A stretch of 64,000 nt of DNA from Candidatus Laterigemmans baculatus. Lineage in GTDB: Bacteria > Planctomycetota > Planctomycetia > Pirellulales > Pirellulaceae. The translations under genes were made by a program, and so were the position numbers. Where the stretch lies: positions 1-64,000 of the forward strand of contig NZ_WRPR01000055.1 in the NCBI RefSeq assembly GCF_010367455.1. The letters are read 5' to 3'. Positions 1 through 7,827 of the stretch are shown one piece after another; positions within the stretch are counted from its first letter, which is position 1, and the number at the start of each line of letters is the position of its first letter. The notes below the pieces were generated by a model. It worked only from the letters and a program-made list of their open reading frames with translations. It did not search any database and was not told the origin of the DNA.

Positions 1-397
1 CAAAGAGAATCGCGAAAATGTTTGGGGGTGAAGGTCAAGCGATTGCCGCGATTCCCTTCGGGGGAGAGGGGGCTAAAAACTGCACGACCTCCGGGGAGAG
101 GGTGGCGTCGTTGCGACTCACCCGATCCGCGAGCGAACCCAGTCGTCTGGGGTTGCGTCATGGTGAGAGGCGTTGACGGGGGGTAGTACGGTTCTTTAAG
201 CTTCGCCCGGGCTCTCGGTCGTTACTTTCTCGTGGAACGGGTGTTGTCCACGAGCGCCGAGGCTGAATTCCTTTGTCGCCCGCTCCGTTGCTTGGCCGAA
301 GGGGCCGTTGGTTCCCCTGGACGCTGCGATTTGGCTCCGAACTTTGCCGATCGAGTGATCTGTGCCGTGGCGGCGACCTCCTGGAGATTTTGGTTCG
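1..397 (+). other. 5' region and leader of rpsB, no gene seen
   Basis: There is no convincing coding frame here; the reading frames that cross it are short and lack protein-like composition. A loose promoter-like pair, TTGACG at 173-178 and TTTAAG at 195-200, precedes rpsB by about 200 bp, so the operon may have a long leader. Leaders of rpsB-tsf operons are often autoregulated by S2 in other bacteria, but I cannot identify an S2-binding fold here. The segment at about 57-112 contains G-rich, CCGGGGAGAGGG-like words that loosely resemble the arms of the CCCTCCC repeat family found elsewhere in the window. Confidence 0.3.
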
Positions 398-1159
398 ATG
401 GCCGATTCGATCGTTAAAGACATGATTGAGGCGGGTGTGCACTTTGGACACCGCACCAGCCTTTGGAATCCGAAGATGGCTCCGTACATCTTCGGCAAGA
501 AAAATCAGATCCACGTGCTCGACATCCGCGAGACCCTGCGGGGGCTGCTGCGGGCGAAGAAGTACCTCAGCCAAGTCGCCGCCGGCGGCAGCTTGATCCT
601 GTTCGTCGGGACCAAGCGTCAGGCGGGGGAAGCGATCGAAGAGCAAGCGTTGCGGTGCGGAATGCCCTTTATCTCTGAGCGCTGGCTCGGTGGCACGCTG
701 ACCAACTTCCGCACGATTCGCAGCCGGCTGACTCGGCTCGAAGAGCTCGAGGCGATGCGGGAAGGCGACATGCTGGGTAACTACAGCAAGAAGATGCAGT
801 CGGCCCTGAACCGCGAGTACCGCAAGATGTACCGCAACCTGAACGGTCTGCGGACGATGAACCGGCTGCCCGAGTGCCTCGTGATCATCGACCCGGGCAA
901 GGAGCGGAATGCGGTGCGTGAGGCCAAGCGGCTCGGGATCAGCACCGTGGCCCTGATCGACACCGACAGCAATCCCGATCTGATCGACCTGCCGATCCCC
1001 GGCAACGACGACGGGATCCGCTCGGTCGAGCTGATCGTCAAGCAGTTGGCCGACGCGGTGATCGCCGGCAAGGGAGAAAATCCCGACGCGGCCAAGGGCG
1101 AAGCTCCGGCGGCCGAAGCGGCGACGAGCCAAACCGAGAACGAATCGGTCGCCAGCTAG
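398..1159 (+). CDS. rpsB: 30S ribosomal protein S2
   Basis: This is a 253-residue small-subunit ribosomal protein S2. The N-terminal family signature [15 protein letters not shown] is at about residues 11-25, followed by the central motifs [13 protein letters not shown] and [12 protein letters not shown] and the block [21 protein letters not shown] chose the ATG at 398 because homologous sequence begins there and GGAG lies at 383-386; the frame stays open upstream to 362, but those residues do not look like S2. The last 25 or so residues are an Ala/Glu-rich tail typical of bacterial S2. It is followed on the same strand by tsf, the usual rpsB-tsf order, so co-transcription is likely. Confidence 0.97.
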   Translation: MADSIVKDMIEAGVHFGHRTSLWNPKMAPYIFGKKNQIHVLDIRETLRGLLRAKKYLSQVAAGGSLILFVGTKRQAGEAIEEQALRCGMPFISERWLGGTLTNFRTIRSRLTRLEELEAMREGDMLGNYSKKMQSALNREYRKMYRNLNGLRTMNRLPECLVIIDPGKERNAVREAKRLGISTVALIDTDSNPDLIDLPIPGNDDGIRSVELIVKQLADAVIAGKGENPDAAKGEAPAAEAATSQTENESVAS

Positions 1160-1388
1160 AGCGGTTCTCTATCGCCGCTCGTTGGCCCCCTAAAGCTGCT
1201 CCACTGCAAAGCTGCTCCACTGGGAAGCAGCCTGTGGGCAAAATTGCCTGTCGGCATAATTGCCCGTAGGCAGCGCAGCCTGCGGGTGGGGCCGCCTGCG
1301 GGTGGGGCCGTTTGTTGAACCCGGCCGGGGACGGGTCGCTCAAACCCTACACATGTATATCTGTCAGTAATTCGAGGAGAGAGGTTGG
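1160..1388 (+). other. rpsB-tsf spacer with short direct repeats
   Basis: The 229-bp spacer is unusually long for rpsB-tsf. It holds two copies of AAAGCTGCTCCACTG in close succession (about 1193-1223) and two copies of GCCTGCGGGTGGGGCC (about 1277-1310). No gene is seen. A strong Shine-Dalgarno (GAGGAGAGAGG) ends a few bases before the tsf ATG at 1389. The CTGCGGG words recur inside the coding sequence of the zinc-ribbon protein at about 4330-4400, which suggests a shared simple-sequence origin. Confidence 0.5.
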
Positions 1389-2234
1389 ATGTCAGAGATC
1401 ACCGCAGCGGCGGTCAAGTCGTTCCGCGAGCGTACCGGACTGCCATTGATGGATTGCAAGAAGGCGCTCACCGAAGCCGGCGGTGACGAGGAAAAGGCGA
1501 TTGCGCTGCTCCGCGAATCGGGCCGTTCGTTGGCCGACAAGCGTTCGGACCGCGAAACCGCTTTTGGCCGCTTCGGGTTGTACTTCGGTCAAGGCAAGTC
1601 GACTGGCGCGATGGTCGAGTTGCTCTGCGAAAGCGCCCCGGTGACCCAGAACGACGAGTTCATCCAGTTGGCCAACGACCTGGCCGAGCAATTGGCGACC
1701 GGCCCCGGCGCCTCGACCGCCGACGAGCTGCTCGCCCAGCCTTCGCCGAGCAAGTCGGGAACGACCTTGGGCGAACAGAAGGAAGATTTGTTCAACCGGA
1801 TCCGCGAAGTCTTCCGCGTCGGGCGGATGGTTCGCGCCGAAGGCACCTGCGGCGGTTACTCGCACAATGCGGCCACGATCGCCGGCGTGCTGGTCCAGGT
1901 CGAAGGGGGCAACGACGAAGCGGCTAAGGACGTCGGGATGCACATCGCCGCGATGAAGCCTTCGGCCGTGTCGGGCGACGAGCTCGATTCGGCGATGCTC
2001 GACAAGGAACGGGAGTTCCTCCGCGCCGCGGCACTCAAGGAAGGCAAGCCGGAAAACATCGTCGACAAAATGGTCGAAGGTCGGATGCGGCAGTTCATCG
2101 CCGAGCGGGCGCTGCTCGAGCAGCCGTTCGTCAAGGACGACAAGCAGTCGGTGGGCGAGTACGCCAAGTCCAACGGAATGCAGATCAAGCAGTACTGGCA
2201 CTGGGTGCTCGGAGAAGTCGCCGCGGCCGAATAG
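1389..2234 (+). CDS. tsf: Translation elongation factor Ts
   Basis: This is a 281-residue nucleotide exchange factor for EF-Tu. The N-terminal UBA-like domain shows FRERTGLPLMDCKKALTEA (residues 12-30), and the C-terminal core retains HIAAMKPSAVS, KMVEGRM and QPFVKDDKQSVGEY. A strong GAGGAGAGAGG Shine-Dalgarno sets the start. The oddity is at residues 82-86: the motif that reads TDFVA in E. coli EF-Ts reads SAPVT here, within CESAPVTQNDEF, so the Asp and Phe that contact EF-Tu near the Mg2+ site are missing. The rest of the protein aligns without gaps around that point, so this is substitution rather than a frameshift. A terminator follows closely. Confidence 0.97.
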   Translation: MSEITAAAVKSFRERTGLPLMDCKKALTEAGGDEEKAIALLRESGRSLADKRSDRETAFGRFGLYFGQGKSTGAMVELLCESAPVTQNDEFIQLANDLAEQLATGPGASTADELLAQPSPSKSGTTLGEQKEDLFNRIREVFRVGRMVRAEGTCGGYSHNAATIAGVLVQVEGGNDEAAKDVGMHIAAMKPSAVSGDELDSAMLDKEREFLRAAALKEGKPENIVDKMVEGRMRQFIAERALLEQPFVKDDKQSVGEYAKSNGMQIKQYWHWVLGEVAAAE

Positions 2235-2266
2235 GCTGCGAGCCTGCCGTTAGTTCAACCCAATCG

Positions 2267-2304
2267 AACCCGGGTCCGAAGACGTCTTCGGCCCGGGTTT
2301 TTTT
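2267..2304 (+). terminator. Rho-independent terminator of rpsB-tsf
   Basis: A long hairpin lies 33 bp after the tsf stop. AACCCGGG (2267-2274) pairs with CCCGGGTT, and CCGAAGAC pairs with GTCTTCGG, with one bulged T; the stem is followed by a run of eight T at 2297-2304. This is a textbook intrinsic terminator and closes the rpsB-tsf unit. Confidence 0.93.
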
Positions 2305-2310
2305 ATTGCC

Positions 2311-2477
<167 letters not shown>

Positions 2478-2692
2478 CTTAATCGTGCTCAGCGGAGCGG
2501 TGCTCGTAAGCGACGCTTGTGGGCACGGCTTCACTCAGGCTCCGGACCGGCGCTCGATTCGAGTACGAGGATGCAGGAAACTCGCGAGCGATTCGGGGGT
2601 TAGGGCTGGTACGAGGCGGGGCGCTGGGATGCTATAAATTCGACCTGCTCTTGCTTGTCCATCCGCATTCCCTCTCTACCCGACGAACCGCC

Positions 2693-3454
2693 ATGCCGGA
2701 AGTTGTTGAGGACCCTGTCAAAGCGAAACCGGAGCTCCGATATCGCCGCGTGATTTTGAAGCTCAGCGGCGAGAGCCTGACTCGTTCGGGCGAGCGCGGC
2801 ATTGGGGGCGACGAGGTGCACCACATCGCTCGTCAGATCCAGAGCGCCCATTCGAGCGGCTGCGAAGTGGCGGTGGTCGTCGGCGGCGGAAATATCCTGC
2901 GAGGCGCCCAATTTTCCGACAGCAACGCTTCGGTCCAAGAATCGACCGCCCACTACATGGGGATGCTGGCCACGGTGATCAATGCCCTGGCTCTTCAGGA
3001 CGCGCTCGAAGCGATTGGCTGTCCGACCCGCGTCATGTCGGCGATCCGAATGGACGGCGTGGCCGAGCAGTTCATTCGTCGCCGGGCGACGCGTCACCTC
3101 TCGCGGGGACGGATCGTGATCCTCGCGGCGGGGATCGGCAGTCCCTTCGTGACCACCGACACGGCGGCCGCCCAGCGGGCCCTGGAACTGGAAGCGGACA
3201 TCGTCCTCAAAGCGACTCGCGTCGATGGCGTCTACAGCGAGGACCCGGAAAAAAATCCGCACGCGATGCTGTATGATCGGCTCGATTTCGCCGAGGTCGT
3301 GGCGAAGAATCTGCGGGTCATGGATGCCACGGCGATCGCCCTCTGCCGCGAGCACGGCGTTCCGATCCTGGTATTCAATTTCAAGAAAGAGGGCAACATT
3401 GTTCGGGCCATCGCCGGCGAAAGCGTCGGCACGTGGATCGGCTTACGTCTTTAG
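2693..3454 (+). CDS. pyrH: Uridylate kinase (UMP kinase)
   Basis: This 253-residue bacterial UMP kinase of the amino-acid-kinase fold phosphorylates UMP to UDP in pyrimidine nucleotide synthesis. Visible motifs are [10 protein letters not shown] near the N-terminus, the glycine-rich [11 protein letters not shown], the nucleotide/acceptor segment [23 protein letters not shown], and [11 protein letters not shown] chose the ATG at 2693 because the open frame upstream to 2519 crosses simple-sequence DNA and has no family similarity. No strong Shine-Dalgarno is visible. A TATAAA word at 2633-2638 could be part of a -10 element. It is followed after 24 bp by frr, the common pyrH-frr pairing. Confidence 0.96.
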   Translation: MPEVVEDPVKAKPELRYRRVILKLSGESLTRSGERGIGGDEVHHIARQIQSAHSSGCEVAVVVGGGNILRGAQFSDSNASVQESTAHYMGMLATVINALALQDALEAIGCPTRVMSAIRMDGVAEQFIRRRATRHLSRGRIVILAAGIGSPFVTTDTAAAQRALELEADIVLKATRVDGVYSEDPEKNPHAMLYDRLDFAEVVAKNLRVMDATAIALCREHGVPILVFNFKKEGNIVRAIAGESVGTWIGLRL

Positions 3455-3478
3455 TTTACGAACACGACAGGAAGCATC

Positions 3479-4039
3479 ATGGCAGCTGAAGAAATCGTAA
3501 TGGACGCGGAAGAGCGGATGGAGAAAGCGGTCGCCGTGCTCAAGCACAATCTCGGCGGGATCCGCACCGGACGGGCCAACGCGGGATTGGTCGACTCGCT
3601 CCGCGTGGAAGTCTACGGCTCGCACACGCCGCTCAAGCAGCTCGCTTCGATCGGGATTCCCGAGCCGCAGCAGATCGTGATCCGGCCCTACGATACGAGC
3701 ACGATCAAGGAGATCGAAAAGGCGATCGTCGCCGGTGACCTGGGGCTCAACCCGCAGAACGATGGCCGCTTGATCCGGCTCAACGTTCCCCCGCTGTCGA
3801 CCGATGTCCGCAAAAAGCTGGTCGCCCGCATCAAGGAGCTTGCCGAAGATGCAAAAGTCGCAATCCGCAATATCCGTCGGGACGGCAACAAAGCGGCCGA
3901 CCAAGCGGAAAAAGAGAAGGAGATCAGCGAGGATGATCGTGATAAAATGAAGGCCGAAATTCAGGACCTGACGAAGAAGTACGAAGCCGAAGTCACTGAA
4001 TTGGCCAAGGCCCGTGAAGCGGACGTCATGGAAGAGTAG
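3479..4039 (+). CDS. frr: Ribosome recycling factor
   Basis: This 186-residue protein splits post-termination ribosomes together with EF-G. Family segments are visible throughout: LGGIRTGRANAGLVDSL, YGSHTPLKQLASI, GLNPQNDGRLIRL, PPLSTDVRKKL and AIRNIRRDGNKAADQAEK. The length equals the family norm of about 185. AGGAAG precedes the ATG at a normal distance, and the gene lies 24 bp behind pyrH, so the two probably share a transcript. Nothing unusual is seen in the sequence. Confidence 0.97.
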   Translation: MAAEEIVMDAEERMEKAVAVLKHNLGGIRTGRANAGLVDSLRVEVYGSHTPLKQLASIGIPEPQQIVIRPYDTSTIKEIEKAIVAGDLGLNPQNDGRLIRLNVPPLSTDVRKKLVARIKELAEDAKVAIRNIRRDGNKAADQAEKEKEISEDDRDKMKAEIQDLTKKYEAEVTELAKAREADVMEE

Positions 4040-4090
4040 CCGCTTGGGGGCGGTCCGCCGGGTTCCTCCAACGCAAGCGACCTTGTCACG

Positions 4091-5785
4091 TTGAACGCCA
4101 CCGATCCTCTGCGGCTGAGTTGCCCCAAGTGTGCTGCGACGGTTCGCGCTCCGGCATCGCTCGCCGGTAAGCGCGTGAAGTGCCCCAAGTGCGGTGGGGC
4201 GATCAAAGTTCTCGGAGCCGCTCCACCGGCCGGCGACGACGACGATTGGCTCAGCCTCGATGACCCGCTCCCGCAACCCGCCACAGGGGGTTCGGCCCCT
4301 GGCCCTGCCTCCACTGGCGCTGCCGTGGGAGGAAAGCCCCCTGCGAGCCGGCCCCCTGCGGGCCAGCCCACTGCGGGCCAGCCCCCTGCGGCGGGCGGGA
4401 AACCGGCTCCGGCGGGCCCGCCCGCCGGCAAGGAGGATTGGGAGGATTGGTTCGACGATCTTCCCCCGCTGGCCGACGCCGGTCCTGCCCACCGCGGATC
4501 GGCGAGCGGCAGCGGCGGTCAGGGGCTTTCGGCGGCCGAAGAGGCAGCCCTGGCCGCGGCTGGCGGTTATGACTGGGACCAGGACGAACTCGGCAGCTCC
4601 AGTGAGTTTGGAGCGGGGGGCTCGCGGCAGGGCGGGCACCGTAAACCCGCGCCGCTGAAACCCGAGCAGCAAATCCGCGATTCAATTCCAACCAACTCGG
4701 GCGGCGCCGCGCCGAGTCGCGTCGCGGCAGGCCCGGCCGCTCCGACCGCTCCGACCGCCCCGAACCGCAGCGCAACGGGGGCACCGAGCGAGTACCGGGC
4801 GAAATGCCCGGTCTGCGGGTCGATCATCTTTGTCCGCCCCCAGCAAGCCGGGCGGAGCGTCCGCTGCAGCGACTGCCACAGCAATTTCGTGATTCCTCCG
4901 CCGCCGGTCGCTCCGGTGGCCAAGCCCAAAGTCGACGTCGATCGGTTCGAGGCGTTTCAGTTGAGCGAAGCGGCCGAGGAGCGAGATCCGTCGGTCGCCC
5001 CCGGATTCAAATCGGCTGCGGAGTATTTGCGGGCGGCCGAGGATGCGGAGGTCGAAGAGGAGCGGGCCGGCGAATACGACAACCCCGATGTGCGAGGGTG
5101 GCTCCGCGGGATCTTTGGGATCTTCCTCGACCCGTCGGTCGCCGCCTACTGGCTGATGCTGTCGTTGCTCGGAGCGCTCCCGGGGATGCTCGCCGTGGCG
5201 CTCGGCCATCCGGTCGTGCTGATCATCAGCCTAGCCCTGTTGGTTGTTTACGGCTCGTTGGTGGTCGCCTGCGGGTTTTCGATTCTGGAGTCGGTGGCCG
5301 GCGGCCAGCGGCGTGTCGACGAGTGGCCGGTTTTCAATCCGGCCGAGTGGATTGGGCACGCCTTGATCGCCCTGGCCGCGATCGCCCTCAGCGGGTTGCC
5401 CGGCGCGGTGCTTGGCTATCCGGTGTTTGGCCCGCACCTCGGCTCGGTCGCGCTGGTCATGTTCAGCATCTACCTCCTGTTTCCCTACGTCCTACTCTCG
5501 ATGCTCGACAACGGCACGCCGTTCATGCCAGTTTCGGGCGAAGTCACGAAATCGGTGACGCGGTGCAAAGATGCGTGGGGATCGCTCTACTTTTCGTCGA
5601 TGCTGTTGTTCTTCTTCCAGTTCGTCCTGACCGCCGGGCTCTCGCTGATGCCGGCGGTCGCCGCAGTGTTTTTCAACTCCGTGCTCTGGGTCGGACTGGT
5701 CTTTGTCTACTTTGCGATGATCGGCCGGCTGGCCTTCGAGATCGGCCAACCGATCAACGTCGAGGACGAAGAGGAAGAGCCGTAG
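4091..5785 (+). CDS. Zinc-ribbon membrane protein, function unknown
   Basis: I do not recognise a function for this 564-residue protein. The N-terminus carries a zinc-ribbon of the type CPKC...CPKCGG (residues about 10-36). A long Pro/Gly/Ala-rich linker follows (PPAGQPTAGQPPA-like repeats at about 75-115). A second ribbon with CPVCG and CSDC is near residues 238-260. The C-terminal 200 residues hold about six hydrophobic segments, for example the stretches around WLMLSLLGALPGMLAVAL and LLFFFQFVLTAGLSL. The start is a TTG at 4091, 51 bp after frr; no ATG fits. The architecture resembles the protein at 17830-18690: cytosolic zinc ribbons tethered to a helical membrane domain. Confidence 0.75.
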   Translation: MNATDPLRLSCPKCAATVRAPASLAGKRVKCPKCGGAIKVLGAAPPAGDDDDWLSLDDPLPQPATGGSAPGPASTGAAVGGKPPASRPPAGQPTAGQPPAAGGKPAPAGPPAGKEDWEDWFDDLPPLADAGPAHRGSASGSGGQGLSAAEEAALAAAGGYDWDQDELGSSSEFGAGGSRQGGHRKPAPLKPEQQIRDSIPTNSGGAAPSRVAAGPAAPTAPTAPNRSATGAPSEYRAKCPVCGSIIFVRPQQAGRSVRCSDCHSNFVIPPPPVAPVAKPKVDVDRFEAFQLSEAAEERDPSVAPGFKSAAEYLRAAEDAEVEEERAGEYDNPDVRGWLRGIFGIFLDPSVAAYWLMLSLLGALPGMLAVALGHPVVLIISLALLVVYGSLVVACGFSILESVAGGQRRVDEWPVFNPAEWIGHALIALAAIALSGLPGAVLGYPVFGPHLGSVALVMFSIYLLFPYVLLSMLDNGTPFMPVSGEVTKSVTRCKDAWGSLYFSSMLLFFFQFVLTAGLSLMPAVAAVFFNSVLWVGLVFVYFAMIGRLAFEIGQPINVEDEEEEP

Positions 5786-5836
5786 AGGGGGCTACTTCAG
5801 CACTAGCTATTTCAGTACGAGCTACTTCAGCACTAG

Positions 5837-6014
5837 GCTCTGTTAGAAAACCGGGAACGACACCCTCCCCCCGGGAGGGTCGCGAGGAACGAGCGGGGAG
5901 GGTGATGCGCGACGTAGAGCCTCGGCGCGGCCGAATTCAGCAGCCCTCCCCGGGCCTGAGAGCCCGACCCTCCCGGGGGGAGGGTAATGGTGAAATGGCG
6001 GTTTTTGACAGAGC
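5837..6014. repeat. Family C element, about 178 bp with terminal inverted repeats
   Basis: The ends are near-inverted copies: GCTCTGTTAGAAAAC at 5837-5851 and GTTTTTGACAGAGC at 6001-6014. Inside lie two smaller hairpins, ACCCTCCCCCCGGGAGGGT at 5862-5880 and ACCCTCCCGGGGGGAGGGT at 5967-5985. There is no coding capacity. The inner block GCGAGGAACGAGCGGGGAGGG (in part) reappears in opposite orientation in the element at 11873-12070, so they are members of one family. The preceding 40 bp (5790-5836) hold three imperfect copies of a GCTACTTCAGCACTA word. It separates convergent genes, the zinc-ribbon protein and zwf, and could also act as a bidirectional terminator-like structure. Confidence 0.75.
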
Positions 6015-6018
6015 TTAG

Positions 6019-7470
6019 CTATTTCAGCACGGGGCAGACGTCGAACCATTCGCGGCCTTGGCTCCGCATCCAGTCGGTGGAAGTCTCGGGACCCCAAGCG
6101 CCGGCCTTGTAGAGCTCCAGCGGTGGAGCGGCGGGGCTGCGCCAGGCGCCCAAGATCGGGTCGATGATGCCCCAGGCTAGCTCGACCTCGTCGCTCCTGG
6201 CAAACAGGCTAGCGTCGCCGTTCATTGCGTCGAGCAGCAGCCGCTGGTAGGCGTCGGGCAGATCGCCGTGGGTCGACTGGTGGAAGCGGAAATCGAGCGG
6301 ACTCATCCGCGTTTTCATTTCCGCATCGGGGACCTTGGTCTGGAAGTGCAGCTGGATGCCCTCGGCCGGTTGGACTTGGATCACCAACCGATTCGCCTCG
6401 GGCTCGCGAATCTTCGCTCCGAACAGCAGGTGCGGCGGCTGACGGAACTGGATCACGATCTGGGTCGTGCGGCACGACATTGCCTTGCCGCTGCGGAGGT
6501 AGAACGGGACGCCCCGCCACCGCCAGTTGTCCAGGTGCAGTTTGAGCACCGCGAAAGTCTCGGTCGGGCTCTCCGGCGGGACGCCCTCCTCGTCGCGATA
6601 GCCACAGTACTGTCCGCGAACCGTGTCTTGGGCGAAATCGCCGCCCCGCTGCGGCCGCACGCTGTGCAGCACTTTGACTTTCTCGTCGCGAACGAGATTC
6701 GCGTCGAACCGCGCCGGCGGTTCCATCGCGGTGATCATCATCAGCTGCAGCAGATGGTTTTGGAACATGTCGCGAAGGATCCCCGCCTGGTCGTAGTACC
6801 CGGCGCGGCGGCCAATCTCGACCTCCTCGGCCACGGTGATCTGCACGTGGTCGATGTAGTTGCGGTTCCAGAGCGGTTCGAAAATGGTGTTGGCAAACCG
6901 CAGCACGAACATGTTCTGGACCGTTTCTTTGCCCAGATAGTGGTCGATCCGGTAGATCTGATCCTCGCGAAAAACGCGATGGATCGAGGTGTTGAGGGCG
7001 CGGGCGGTTTTCAGATCGGTGCCAAACGGTTTTTCGATCACCACCCGCCGACTCCCCGCCGAATCCTCGGCCAAGCCGGCCCGCCCGAGCTGGACGATCG
7101 CTTCCTCGTACAACTGTGGCATCGTCGACAAGTAGTAGACCCGGTCGGCCCCCTGCTCCGGTTCAATCGACTCGAGGAACTTCCCCAGCTTGCCAAAGTC
7201 GTCCGCGTCTTTGATGTCGCCCGAGTGATAAAACACGTTCTCGCGGAAGGCGTGCCAGGTTTCGGTGTCGAACCCATCGCCCGTGAATTTCTTGGTGCTT
7301 TCGGCCAGCTGGTCTCGCCACTGTTCGTGCTCGAACGGGCTTCGCGACACGCCCACGATTCGCGTCTCGGCTGGCAGCTGTTGCTTCTGAAACAGCCGGT
7401 AGAGGGCCGGGATCAGCTTGCGGCTGGTCAGGTCCCCGGACGCTCCAAAGATGATGATTGTGTGAGCCAT
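6019..7470 (-). CDS. zwf: Glucose-6-phosphate 1-dehydrogenase
   Basis: This 483-residue enzyme oxidises glucose-6-phosphate to 6-phosphogluconolactone with NAD(P)+ and is the entry to the oxidative pentose phosphate pathway. The N-terminal Rossmann motif is FGASGDLTSRKLIPAL. The catalytic and substrate-binding block RIDHYLGKETVQN is intact, as is EKPFGTDL just before it. The C-terminal domain shows YLRSGKAM and IQVQPAEGIQL. The length matches the bacterial family. It is a single reverse-strand gene, divergent from the secretin gene and convergent with the zinc-ribbon protein gene. Confidence 0.97.
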   Translation of the reverse strand: MAHTIIIFGASGDLTSRKLIPALYRLFQKQQLPAETRIVGVSRSPFEHEQWRDQLAESTKKFTGDGFDTETWHAFRENVFYHSGDIKDADDFGKLGKFLESIEPEQGADRVYYLSTMPQLYEEAIVQLGRAGLAEDSAGSRRVVIEKPFGTDLKTARALNTSIHRVFREDQIYRIDHYLGKETVQNMFVLRFANTIFEPLWNRNYIDHVQITVAEEVEIGRRAGYYDQAGILRDMFQNHLLQLMMITAMEPPARFDANLVRDEKVKVLHSVRPQRGGDFAQDTVRGQYCGYRDEEGVPPESPTETFAVLKLHLDNWRWRGVPFYLRSGKAMSCRTTQIVIQFRQPPHLLFGAKIREPEANRLVIQVQPAEGIQLHFQTKVPDAEMKTRMSPLDFRFHQSTHGDLPDAYQRLLLDAMNGDASLFARSDEVELAWGIIDPILGAWRSPAAPPLELYKAGAWGPETSTDWMRSQGREWFDVCPVLK

Positions 7471-7827
7471 GAGGGAGTGTCGCTTGAGTAGTCGTGAGCT
7501 GGGAGTCGGCTGGGCGTCGGCTGCGGTTGGGGCCTCGAATCACTGTAACGATTTGAGGGAGCGATTGAAGAAGGGTCTTTCCGGCGGCTTGCCGGGACCG
7601 CGACAACCGGCACCGCTTTCCCAGATTGACACCGGGGGGCGGTTTCTGGGGCCGATTTGATGATCGGCCCCCCCACAAAGTGACGATTGTGACGGTAATG
7701 CTCGTCGTGCCGAGGGGACGGATCCGGCGGGTTACTCCAGGCGACGGGGTTGCGCCAGGCACAACGGGCGGTGCCGCAGCCTTGGTCACTCGATTTCTTC
7801 GGAATTACCGCGACCCGAACGATGTGT
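7471..7827. other. Divergent intergenic region between zwf and the secretin gene
   Basis: This 357-bp region must carry promoters for both divergent genes. I see no credible gene in it: the open frames have arginine-rich, shadow-like composition. No strong sigma-70 or sigma-54 element could be picked by eye, and no repeat family seen elsewhere in the window occurs here. Confidence 0.4.

Noticed and set aside
173-200. Sigma-70 promoter of rpsB (TTGACG, 16-bp spacer, TTTAAG)
   Set aside because: The -10 match is weak and such pairs are expected by chance, so it is mentioned in the leader entry but not called as a feature.
2519-2692. Longer N-terminus for PyrH
   Set aside because: The upstream part of the frame has no similarity to UMP kinases and overlaps low-complexity intergenic DNA.
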